DNA from: Leucobacter sp. 7(1)
GTDB taxonomy: Bacteria > Actinomycetota > Actinomycetes > Actinomycetales > Microbacteriaceae
Length of the DNA: 42,770 bases
Direction: 5' to 3'
Assembly: GCF_900163635.1 (NCBI RefSeq)
Contig: NZ_FUID01000050.1
Span: 1 to 42,770 of the forward strand
Position 1 is the first letter of the stretch. Each line of letters starts with the position of its first letter. Of this stretch, positions 26,749-33,270 are shown one piece after another. A program made the position numbers and the translations under genes. The notes under the pieces were generated by a model. The model had not been told where the DNA came from and made no database searches. It saw nothing but the letters and a program-made list of their open reading frames with translations.

Positions 26749-27312
26749 TTACATACGTAGTTGCGCGATGTGGATGAGTGCGCGAGCTCGAGAGCCTGGG
26801 ACGAGGCGTGTAGCGTTCTTGATCGCGACTACTGAGGTGTCTCGGTTCGCACCAACGGGGACGAAGCTGAACTCGAACACGTCAAGGTCTCGCAGCTCGT
26901 TCGCTCGGCGTCCGCCGCCGAGGTCTACCTTGCCTTCGCTGCGTGCCTCGAACGCGAAGGACAACTCTCGCAGGAGTCCACTCTTTACGAGGTTGTACAC
27001 CTGTGGCCCCTTGGGAGAGGTGAGGTCGAATACGCCTCGTACCCACCAGCCGTGGTCGTCTTCGCCTTCCTCGAGGGCGCGTGCGACATAGAAGTCCGGG
27101 TCGTCCATGCGGTGCCCGAACAAGCCGGGGAGCTGGATACCGTGCTTTCTGCGATGCTCGATGCCCTTCGCGAACGCTCCCTTCGCGATGACGTCACCGT
27201 AACTATCAGGCTCCCGGGTGAACGTGGACGGGTACACCAGGAACTCGCCTTCGGACAAGCCGGCCGCAGGGCCCGCTTTCACTCGGGAGGCCAGCGCCTT
27301 CTTAGTTCGCAT
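26749..27312 (-). CDS. HK97-family prohead protease
   Basis: 187 residues. The catalytic pattern of prohead proteases is visible: the histidine in LFGHRMDDPDFYV and the serine in LRELSFAFEA, followed by DVFEFSFVPVGANRDT. The enzyme trims the capsid protein and scaffold during head maturation. It starts two bases after the capsid gene stop, an unusual order because the protease normally precedes the capsid gene in dsDNA phages; here the capsid gene is transcribed first. Confidence 0.88.
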   Translation of the reverse strand: MRTKKALASRVKAGPAAGLSEGEFLVYPSTFTREPDSYGDVIAKGAFAKGIEHRRKHGIQLPGLFGHRMDDPDFYVARALEEGEDDHGWWVRGVFDLTSPKGPQVYNLVKSGLLRELSFAFEARSEGKVDLGGGRRANELRDLDVFEFSFVPVGANRDTSVVAIKNATRLVPGSRARALIHIAQLRM

Positions 27313-27314
27313 GG

Positions 27315-28526
27315 CTACTCGCCGCCGGTGATCGTTGCTTTGACGATTCCTGCGGGCTGGAACACGGAGAGTCCGAACCGACCCTCGACGCGGGCGCGTA
27401 CCTGGTTCTTATCGAACCCGCTGGACTGGTCCCATTTCGTTTCGATCGAGCCGTCTGTGTCCACGCCGGCCGCGGAACGATCCAGAGCCAGGGCGGTGCC
27501 AGCGGCGATACGCGTTGACGTGACAACCTGCGTGCCCCACAATTTCTGTGTTGCGCGGTCGATCGGGCCTCCGAGATCGAACGAACCTGAGGTGACGCGC
27601 TGGGTCTCGATCGCGGCCCAGTCAGATGAGTTCACGATGAACAGGTCTGCGACCTGTCCCACGTTTTCCAGCTTGAGCGCGGCGAGCCGCAGCGTTGTGA
27701 CAGGGTCCGCGGCGAAGGGCTGCATCTGTACGCCAGATGTGTTCAGGATGCCACGCAGATGGCCGGAGGTTCCAGCCCCATTGAGGATCTCGTCCTCGAC
27801 GGCCTCGCGCAGCATGTAGAACAGCTGCGTTGTAAGAAACGATGCGAGAACGTCCGCATCCTTGAGGAGGTACTCGTCAACGTACTCCGAGATGTGAGCG
27901 AAGACCTGCAGCCGGCCCTCGATCGGTTCGACCGTGACAAGCGAGGTCGGCTTCTTGTCGCCAGCTGCGACAATTGCTGCGTTGTTCTCTCGAACCGTCT
28001 GGCGCAGATACCGGTAGACCGGGTGCGGTCGGGTCACACTCGAAAGCGCTTCGAGAACGCTCGTGGGCACAACACCCTTCGCGATCGGGTCCGGCGACAT
28101 TGGCACGCTCGAAGTCGTGGTGCCAGTGGCTACAAGCGACTTTCCTCCGCGAGCGGCGAGGCTACGGGCGAGCATGTCAGCGCTCTTACGCCCGCTGGGG
28201 CCGGTGAATGTCACGTGACTCTTTGCTCGGCTCCCCCAGGCCCCGGGCAGAAACCCTCGTGCGAGGCCCTCGGAGGTGGGCTCGATCTCGTCGTCGGACT
28301 TCGCGCCGAGCTCTGCGAGCGCGTTTCTGATTGCGTCACCCTCCGCCTGCGCCTTGATCCGCTCCTTGAGGCGCTCAGCCTCTTGTGCGAGTTCCTCGAC
28401 CCGGGCGGACTCCGCCGTTGTCAGATCGCGGCGCTTCTCGCCGCCGCTGGAATCCGGCTCGCTCGCACGGTCAATGATGGCCTGCATTTCAGCGAGGACG
28501 TCTTCAAGTTTTGCTTTTTCGTTCAT
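27315..28526 (-). CDS. HK97-fold major capsid protein
   Basis: 403 residues from the ATG at 28526 (AGGAAAG upstream). Residues ~1-100 are a charged, helical delta/scaffold domain (LAQEAERLKERIKAQAEG). The HK97 core follows, with the typical EVDEYLLKDADVLASFL-like segment (YVDEYLLKDADVLASFL), ILNGAGTSGHLRGILN, and LWGTQVVTS near the end. The protease would remove the N-terminal part. This gene makes the element able, in principle, to build its own shell. Confidence 0.92.
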   Translation of the reverse strand: MNEKAKLEDVLAEMQAIIDRASEPDSSGGEKRRDLTTAESARVEELAQEAERLKERIKAQAEGDAIRNALAELGAKSDDEIEPTSEGLARGFLPGAWGSRAKSHVTFTGPSGRKSADMLARSLAARGGKSLVATGTTTSSVPMSPDPIAKGVVPTSVLEALSSVTRPHPVYRYLRQTVRENNAAIVAAGDKKPTSLVTVEPIEGRLQVFAHISEYVDEYLLKDADVLASFLTTQLFYMLREAVEDEILNGAGTSGHLRGILNTSGVQMQPFAADPVTTLRLAALKLENVGQVADLFIVNSSDWAAIETQRVTSGSFDLGGPIDRATQKLWGTQVVTSTRIAAGTALALDRSAAGVDTDGSIETKWDQSSGFDKNQVRARVEGRFGLSVFQPAGIVKATITGGE

Positions 28527-28536
28527 TGTGTCTTTC

Positions 28537-28851
28537 CTACTCTTGGTTGAGCAGTCCGAGCCGAACGGCCGCCGCGGTATGTTCAGCGTCGAGCAAGCCG
28601 AGCTCGTGGGCGTGCTGCACGACTGTGACTTCATGCTGCGCCATCAGAGAGGCATACCTCGCCCGAAGCCTTCGCTCGTCGCGGTTGAGGTGATCCCACC
28701 CCTTGCGGGCGATGAGTTCCTCGAAGCCCTTTTCCGCAGCGAGATACTCCGCATTCTGAACGGGCCACGTCTGTGCCGCGTGTAGTTCGTGGGCGGCGCG
28801 CATAGCTACTGCTTGCCGGTCGTAAACATCACGAGAAACATCCTCAAGCAT
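28537..28851 (-). CDS. Hypothetical 104-residue element protein
   Basis: Start ATG at 28851 has a good GGAGG seven bases upstream. The protein is almost entirely helical and charged (RAAHELHAAQTWPVQNAEYL; FEELIARKGWDHLNRDERRL). It ends ten bases before the capsid gene and is probably co-expressed with it. A head assembly or scaffold helper is a reasonable guess by position only. Confidence 0.65.
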   Translation of the reverse strand: MLEDVSRDVYDRQAVAMRAAHELHAAQTWPVQNAEYLAAEKGFEELIARKGWDHLNRDERRLRARYASLMAQHEVTVVQHAHELGLLDAEHTAAAVRLGLLNQE

Positions 28852-28998
28852 GCGACACCTCCGGGTTACGGACTGCAGCGATCCGGGATGCTGTGGAGAT
28901 ACTCGACACGGCGGGATCGCAATTGACAGTGGCCGGATAACCAGGCCGGGGGTGCCGGGGGATGACCGCCCGGACACCATCAGAGTACACGAACAACA

Positions 28999-29190
28999 TC
29001 ATTCCCAACTCTCTTTCCAGTTCTTGTTATCCCAATCGGCGGACGCATCTGGTGTCGTCCATACCTGTTCGGTCACGTTCCCTCTCCGGTCCCGGCGAGT
29101 CGTGACGAGAATCTTCCCTTCGCCGGGCTCGCCCCTGACAAACGTGTCATCCACACCTTCGGGACGCATCGCCCACCAAGGCCGCCTCAC
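28999..29190 (-). CDS. Small element protein, 63 residues
   Basis: Unknown function. It starts with an ATG that overlaps the upstream stop (ATGA). It is Trp-rich for its size (MRRPWW, VWTT, DWDNKNWKESW) and probably forms a small beta unit (KILVTTRRDRRGNVTEQVWTT). Part of the minus-strand early block. Confidence 0.55.
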   Translation of the reverse strand: MRRPWWAMRPEGVDDTFVRGEPGEGKILVTTRRDRRGNVTEQVWTTPDASADWDNKNWKESWE

Positions 29191-29462
29191 TGTTCTTCCC
29201 CGGCGGTGCCACCAAGGTGAGTGTCGATCTGAGTGGCGAGGATCGCGAAGTTCATCTGGTCACGCCACTCGGGCCCACGCGCAAGCTCTGCGAGCGCAGC
29301 ACAGGCTGCTGCAAGCTCGACGATCACGGCTATCGCGTTCTCGTGTCCCATCGCAATTTCTTTGAGCAGCGAGTGGATCTTCCCGGGGTCCTGGTCTGCG
29401 ACTGCGAGGATTAGCTCCCCGCTAACTGAACGTGATGTGCTCATAGATTCCGCTCTCTTCAC
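29187..29462 (-). CDS. Small helical element protein, 91 residues or fewer
   Basis: Either the GTG at 29462, overlapping the upstream stop by one base (TAGTG), or the internal ATG at 29444 is the start. The sequence is helical with an Ala-rich stretch (AIAVIVELAAACAALAELA). No known family. Coupling on both sides places it in the operon. Confidence 0.58.
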   Translation of the reverse strand: MKRAESMSTSRSVSGELILAVADQDPGKIHSLLKEIAMGHENAIAVIVELAAACAALAELARGPEWRDQMNFAILATQIDTHLGGTAGEEQ

Positions 29463-29785
29463 TAGTTCATTAACGCTGGAACGGGACTCGGCTCAGCAGA
29501 GCGGGCTGGCACCTCGCACGACGGGCAAGTCGTCCGCCCCTCCGCCTCGACGGTCGGGTGAAGCGGAAACTCACACGCCTCACACACCGCCCACGAATCG
29601 GGATCCGCACCATACTGATCCCGACGCCACTCAGACAGGCAGGAATAGCAGACACCGCGCGCATCCGTCCGCCCACGATGCGTGCTGCACCAGGACGACG
29701 GCCGACCATTGTTCAGATCGACCAGCTTCCGATAGGGACGCCCCGGCTCAGAAACAGACGGCCACTCCAAGACCTCGCCCATCAC
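29462..29785 (-). CDS. Zinc-ribbon element protein
   Basis: 107 residues starting at GTG 29785 or ATG 29782, overlapping the previous gene's stop. Two cysteine clusters (WCSTHRGRTDARGVCYSC; CEACEF...CPSCE) should bind zinc. Small zinc-ribbon proteins are common in the early regions of actinophages; a DNA- or RNA-polymerase-binding role is possible but not shown. Confidence 0.68.
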   Translation of the reverse strand: MMGEVLEWPSVSEPGRPYRKLVDLNNGRPSSWCSTHRGRTDARGVCYSCLSEWRRDQYGADPDSWAVCEACEFPLHPTVEAEGRTTCPSCEVPARSAEPSPVPALMN

Positions 29786-30360
29786 GCCACCCGCCTCTGT
29801 CGACGCTGACCCGTGATCGGATCTACAAAGTCTTCGAAGACCGGCAGCCTCGGTTCATCAGGACGATCAAACTCACTGTTTTGATACTCACTGCTATAAA
29901 CAGCCTGTCCTCGTCCTGTCCTGTCCTCGTCCTGTCCTACGTTCCCCGCTTCGTTATCGGCCTCGTTACCGGTAACGTCACCGGTAGGCAGCGAGACTTG
30001 GTCTTTCTTCTTTCGGTCCCGATATGCCTGCTGCGTCCGTTTCCGTCGATCGCGCTGCTCCCTAACGCGGATGGCGGTTTCCTGACCAAGCCCTCCGCTT
30101 CGGGTGTCCACGTTCCACCCCTGCAGCTGGTATCCGTCCTGCACTCGTACCCAGAGATTCATTGCCTCGAGTTCGTCGTGAGCGGGCTGGCAGGGGCCTT
30201 CTGGGTGGAGCAGCAGCAAGTAGCGCATGGGCACTTTGCCATCGGTGCCGCGCTCATTGGACCAGGTGATCGCCTTCGTGAAGACGCACCAGGCATCGAC
30301 GCTCATTTCATCGAATCGAGGGTCCCCGATCCAATGTCCCGCTATGCGCCCGTCCGTCAT
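29782..30360 (-). CDS. Replication initiator-like protein of the element
   Basis: 192 residues. The N-terminal ~80 residues (IGDPRFDEMSVDAWCVFTKA; TWSNERGTDGKVPMRYL) resemble the winged-helix replication proteins of actinophages. A basic central segment (REQRDRRKRTQQAYRDRKKK) and an acidic low-complexity region follow. The coding DNA for that region contains short GTCCT-type repeats at ~29908-29940 and a GTTACCGGTAAC palindrome near 29969-29980, which could be part of an internal origin. GAGGGGTGAAC precedes the ATG. Function by resemblance only. Confidence 0.55.
   Translation of the reverse strand: MTDGRIAGHWIGDPRFDEMSVDAWCVFTKAITWSNERGTDGKVPMRYLLLLHPEGPCQPAHDELEAMNLWVRVQDGYQLQGWNVDTRSGGLGQETAIRVREQRDRRKRTQQAYRDRKKKDQVSLPTGDVTGNEADNEAGNVGQDEDRTGRGQAVYSSEYQNSEFDRPDEPRLPVFEDFVDPITGQRRQRRVA
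29908..29985. repeat. GTCCT-type short repeats and palindrome inside the replication-type gene
   Basis: Several copies of CGTCCTGTCCT follow each other, then a perfect palindrome GTTACCGGTAAC. Phage and plasmid origins often lie inside the initiator gene, so this may be an origin; it may also just reflect an acidic/Gly-rich protein segment. Confidence 0.4.
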
Positions 30361-30494
30361 CGTTGTTCACCCCTCGGTGGTGCGCATCGAAGAAGCGCCA
30401 CATGATCGCTTTGCGGAGCCCGCACCCCTGGGGCGTGAGGCGGCCCAGAGCTGCGCTGCGCCATCCTGTGCGTGCGTTTGCGCGGTGACCAGGC

Positions 30495-30881
30495 TCACAA
30501 CCCACCCCCAATCCCGTCGGTCTCTGGTGCCGTTGCAAGACTGGTGCGGCGACGCAGCTGGCGCGGCCGCTCATCCTGGAACAGTGCAACGGTCTGCAGA
30601 GCGGCGGCGAGCGCTCGAGCTTCGTGCGGGTGCATCACGCGCACGTCGCCCTCGTCGCCGAAGTCAAGCTCGACGATCTGGGATCCATCAGAAAGCGTCC
30701 ACGGCCGCACTGTGGCTTTCTGGTGCGATCCGAGGTGCAGTGTGAACGCGCTGGCGGTCCGTGATTCGACGGGTGCTGCGGCCGGTGCGAGAATGGGTGT
30801 GGTTCGTGGACTATCAAGGTTTTCAGCGGACTTCTGGCCCTCAGCGTGTTCCCGCACGTTGGGGGCTTTCTGTGCGCTCAC
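30495..30881 (-). CDS. Hypothetical element protein, 128 residues
   Basis: The GTG at 30881 overlaps the stop of the AlpA-like gene (GTGA) and is preferred over the ATG at 30926, which would overlap it by 49 bases. A disordered N-terminal third is followed by a compact region (WTLSDGSQIVELDFGDEGDV; MHPHEARALAAALQTVALF). Unknown function; early-block gene. The 134 bases between it and the replication gene hold only short, unsupported frames. Confidence 0.6.
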   Translation of the reverse strand: MSAQKAPNVREHAEGQKSAENLDSPRTTPILAPAAAPVESRTASAFTLHLGSHQKATVRPWTLSDGSQIVELDFGDEGDVRVMHPHEARALAAALQTVALFQDERPRQLRRRTSLATAPETDGIGGGL

Positions 30882-31129
30882 TGGGCGACCTCCGCTGTCG
30901 TAGTGCGCTCCGACGCTTCGAGCCACTCGATGATGTCCGTGGCCCTATAGACCACTTTGCGGGGAGTCGGTTTTAGAAAACGAGGCCCATTCCCGCGTTC
31001 TGCCGCGCCGGTGAACCTGAGCTGAGCGAGTGAGCTGACTGTTAGAAATGGCCAGCGCTCACTCACCTCTAGTGGAGTGAGGTAGTCAGCTTGACCTCTT
31101 GGCTGAACTTGGTCTGATCTGTTATCCAT
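30878..31129 (-). CDS. AlpA/excisionase-like DNA-binding protein
   Basis: 83 residues from the ATG at 31129 (AAGGA eight bases upstream); longer starts lack support. It is a winged-helix of the MerR/AlpA/excisionase class: YLTPLEVSERWPFLTVSSLA, then RFLKPTPRKVVYRATDIIEWLE. Such proteins act as recombination directionality factor or as activator of the element's genes. It is the first gene of the minus block and faces the integrase side, a common regulatory switch in satellites and mini-prophages (compare Rv2657c of phiRv2, from memory). Confidence 0.78.
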   Translation of the reverse strand: MDNRSDQVQPRGQADYLTPLEVSERWPFLTVSSLAQLRFTGAAERGNGPRFLKPTPRKVVYRATDIIEWLEASERTTTAEVAQ

Positions 31130-31254
31130 TTGGCGATCCTTTCTCATTTTGACCACGCAATGTCGCGCCTTGGTCAGAGTTAACGTAGCACATTTGAGCT
31201 CGCTCGGACAAGACCAGGTCACGACACGCTTGGTTTATCTGGCAGAATGGGCAC
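31130..31254. promoter_or_regulatory. Divergent control region of the element
   Basis: The 125-bp AT-richer gap separates the minus block from the plus-strand integrase operon. TGACCA (31150-31155) and TGGTCA (31171-31176) form an inverted repeat suited to a regulator. For the plus strand, CAGAAT (31243-31248) lies six bases before the ATG at 31255, again a leaderless arrangement. Confidence 0.5.
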
Positions 31255-31779
31255 ATGGTGACCTTTGTTTACGTGGGCAGTGAGACTATTCCGCTATCTC
31301 AACGGGGTGGCCTTGAGGTTATTTCCAGTGCGGTCGTGACCGTTGATCACGGGCTAGAAGGTGGATCTTACGAGCTGACGATCGAATACGATTCGATACT
31401 GCGGCGTCTAGTTGCGACCAGAGTTGCTGTGGAGCGGGCGTCGGAAGGCACGGAGGTAACGTCGCGTCTGGTGCGTGAGGTTACGATCCAGGAAGTCGTA
31501 AATGAGGTCGCGCTCACGGAGCTCATTCGCTACAGGTCTTGGGATGACGACGGGCCATCGGGTCAGTGGACAGGTAAGCAACTCCTTGAAGCAATCCGGC
31601 CAGCTAGGGGGCGACCTCGCGTCGAGGTCTTGGAGGATGCTCGTCTGATCATGCAGGTGGCCCATCTGGCCAACTTGCCGCATCTGGTCACGATCGCGAA
31701 GTGTCTCGACGTGAGTCACAGTACGGCGAAGCGGCTAATTGGTGAGGGGTCTGAAGCTCGCGAGGCGCAGAATGGGTAG
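31255..31779 (+). CDS. Hypothetical element regulator with C-terminal helix-turn-helix
   Basis: 174 residues. The N-terminal ~90 residues are strand-rich (SYELTIEYDSILRRLVATRV). The C-terminus looks like a helix-turn-helix (LVTIAKCLDVSHSTAKRLIG). No family recognised. Its end overlaps the integrase start by eight bases, so the two are probably one operon. It may keep the element silent, because it is expressed away from the structural block. Confidence 0.62.
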   Translation: MVTFVYVGSETIPLSQRGGLEVISSAVVTVDHGLEGGSYELTIEYDSILRRLVATRVAVERASEGTEVTSRLVREVTIQEVVNEVALTELIRYRSWDDDGPSGQWTGKQLLEAIRPARGRPRVEVLEDARLIMQVAHLANLPHLVTIAKCLDVSHSTAKRLIGEGSEAREAQNG

Positions 31780-32899
31780 CGTTTACTCGTACGCCACAAA
31801 GGCAGGCGAGCGCCGCTACCGGATCCTCTATCGACGCCCCGACAATACGCAAACCAGCGAGCGCGGATTCACTCGCAAGCGCGACGCCGAGCAGCGCCTC
31901 GCGGAAGTTGAAGTGTCCAAGGGTCGCGGTGAGTACATCGACCCCGCAGACTCAAAAGCAACGATCGCGGCGCTCGGCACGGCATGGCTAGCTGACCACG
32001 AACATGTCATGAAACCTTCCGCGTACCGGCCACTCGAGTCCGCCTGGCGCGTTCATGTGGAGCCCAAATGGGGAGCCCGCAACGTGGGCGGCATTCGCCA
32101 TAGCGAAGTGCAGACCTGGGTTTCGACGCTCTCCAAAGAGCGCAGCGCAACCACCGTGCTGCGCGTCTATGGAGTCCTCGCGGGCATCCTCGACCAGGCA
32201 GTGCAAGACCGCCGCCTCGCTCGCAACGTCGCCAGGGCGGTGAAGCTACCCCGCAAGGCGAAAGCTCTCGGCCGCGTCTACCTCACACACGAGCAGGTTG
32301 ACCAGCTCGCCGCAGCATCTGCCCACCCGGCGCTCGTTCTCACACTCGCCTACACCGGCCTCCGATGGGGAGAAGCCACCGCGCTACGGGTCCGCAATGC
32401 CGACAGGGAACGTCGCCGGCTCTTTATTGAGGAGAACGCCGTGCTCGCTGGCGCAGTTCTCCACGTCGGTACACCGAAGACGCACGAGAAGCGCACGGTG
32501 CCTTATCCGGCGTTTCTCGATCTCGCGATCGGCGAGCTTAGTGATGGCAAGCGCGGCGACGCGCTCCTGTTTGGCGACGGTGCCGTGCACATGCGGCTCC
32601 CCAACTCCCTGAAGGGGTGGTTTAGCGGTGCCGTGAAGCGGTGCCAATCGGCGGACAGTGAGTTTCCCCGGGTCACGCCGCACGACCTCCGCCACACGGC
32701 TGCGTCGCTCGCGATCAGCTCCGGAGCCAATGTCAAGGCAGTGCAGAGAATGCTTGGACATGCCTCCGCGGCGATGACCCTCGACACCTATGCCGACCTC
32801 TTCGACGATGACCTAGACGGTGTTGCTGCCGCGCTCGATCAGGCCCGCCATTCTGCGATCGTTGCCAGAATGTTGCCACCGGCTCAATCTGTTGAATAA
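31772..32899 (+). CDS. int: Tyrosine recombinase (integrase)
   Basis: 375 residues from the ATG at 31772. An N-terminal arm-binding domain (SVYSYATKAGERRYRILYRR), a SAM-like core-binding domain (~65-150) and the catalytic domain follow. Catalytic residues: Arg in LAYTGLRWGEA, HDLRHTAAS (HxxR), GHASAAMTLDTYADLF (His and nucleophilic Tyr). It integrates and, with a directionality factor, excises the element at tRNA-Ser. It ends ~35 bases from the att core, the standard int-att arrangement. Confidence 0.93.
   Translation: MGSVYSYATKAGERRYRILYRRPDNTQTSERGFTRKRDAEQRLAEVEVSKGRGEYIDPADSKATIAALGTAWLADHEHVMKPSAYRPLESAWRVHVEPKWGARNVGGIRHSEVQTWVSTLSKERSATTVLRVYGVLAGILDQAVQDRRLARNVARAVKLPRKAKALGRVYLTHEQVDQLAAASAHPALVLTLAYTGLRWGEATALRVRNADRERRRLFIEENAVLAGAVLHVGTPKTHEKRTVPYPAFLDLAIGELSDGKRGDALLFGDGAVHMRLPNSLKGWFSGAVKRCQSADSEFPRVTPHDLRHTAASLAISSGANVKAVQRMLGHASAAMTLDTYADLFDDDLDGVAAALDQARHSAIVARMLPPAQSVE
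32861..32880 (+). promoter_or_regulatory. Candidate arm-type integrase binding site (right)
   Basis: GTTGCCAGAATGTTGCCACC, inside the 3' end of the integrase gene, matches the left copy at 25264-25283 at 16 of 20 positions. Confidence 0.4.
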
Positions 32900-32900
32900 G

Positions 32901-32946
32901 AAAACCCCCGCGATCCCAGTCGTTGACTAGGTTCTGCGGGGGTTTT
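32901..32946 (-). terminator. Terminator of tRNA-Ser, rebuilt by the element
   Basis: On the minus strand AAAACCCCCGC (32946-32936 strand-reversed) pairs with 32901-32911, and a T-run follows. One arm comes from the att core, the other from element DNA. It terminates tRNA-Ser from one side and the integrase gene from the other. Confidence 0.75.
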
Positions 32947-32973
32947 CGGTGGCGGTGACGGTGGGATTTGAAC
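32933..32973. repeat. Right attachment site (att)
   Basis: Same 41-base block as 25119-25159 with one mismatch. It overlaps the 3' end of the intact tRNA-Ser gene, so integration leaves the tRNA functional. Confidence 0.9.
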
Positions 32974-33040
32974 CCACGGTAGGGGGTTACCCTACACAAC
33001 ATTTCGAGTGTTGCACCTTCGGCCGCTCGGACACGTCACC
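32950..33040 (-). tRNA. serU-like: tRNA-Ser (anticodon CGA)
   Basis: The acceptor stem GGTGACG pairs with CGTCACC, followed by discriminator G and an encoded CCA. The anticodon loop reads CTCGAAA in a five-base-pair stem (CAACA/TGTTG). A long variable arm (TGTAGGGTAACCCCCTAC) and the T-arm GGGTTCAAATCCC complete the class II serine tRNA. On the minus strand a TAGTCT -10 lies ~7 bases ahead of the 5' end (33047-33052). Its 3' end is the integration target of the element. Confidence 0.95.
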
Positions 33041-33270
33041 GCGAAAAAGACTACGGGATTCGAGATCTGAGCGCGAATCGAGGTCGCTGCATCAGCGTGT
33101 TGGGCGTGTCGTGAGGGTGCCGCGGAGGTGAACACGCGGCAATGCAAACCACGATGGAGTCGATGATGAACTGCAAGGAAATCCGTTTGACGCGTAGAAG
33201 TGCCGCAGCTGATGATGTGTCAAGCCCCGCGCAATCGCGACGGGAACTGGGAGACGAAGGAGTCTTGGAT

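Larger units (their letters stand above)
25119..32973. mobile_element. phiRv1/phiRv2-like capsid-encoding mini-prophage or phage satellite
   Basis: The element sits in the 3' end of tRNA-Ser(CGA) between two att copies. Reading from the tRNA it carries: integrase, a small gene, then a divergent minus-strand block with AlpA-like regulator, replication-type protein, zinc-ribbon and small proteins, HK97-type capsid protein, prohead protease, small terminase candidate and a low-GC cargo gene. It lacks large terminase, portal, tail and lysis genes, so it could form a shell but needs a helper for packaging and tails. The same plan is known from M. tuberculosis phiRv1/phiRv2 and, in part, from capsid-forming phage-inducible islands (from memory). 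Confidence 0.85.

Noticed and set aside
29233..30405. 390-residue plus-strand frame inside the element
   Set aside because: It opposes three coupled minus-strand genes that have overlaps and motifs; its own composition is Thr/Arg/Pro-rich and it lacks a recognisable domain.
30361..30494. Small genes between the replication-type and 128-residue genes
   Set aside because: Several short frames exist in different phases, but none has a ribosome site with a supported sequence.
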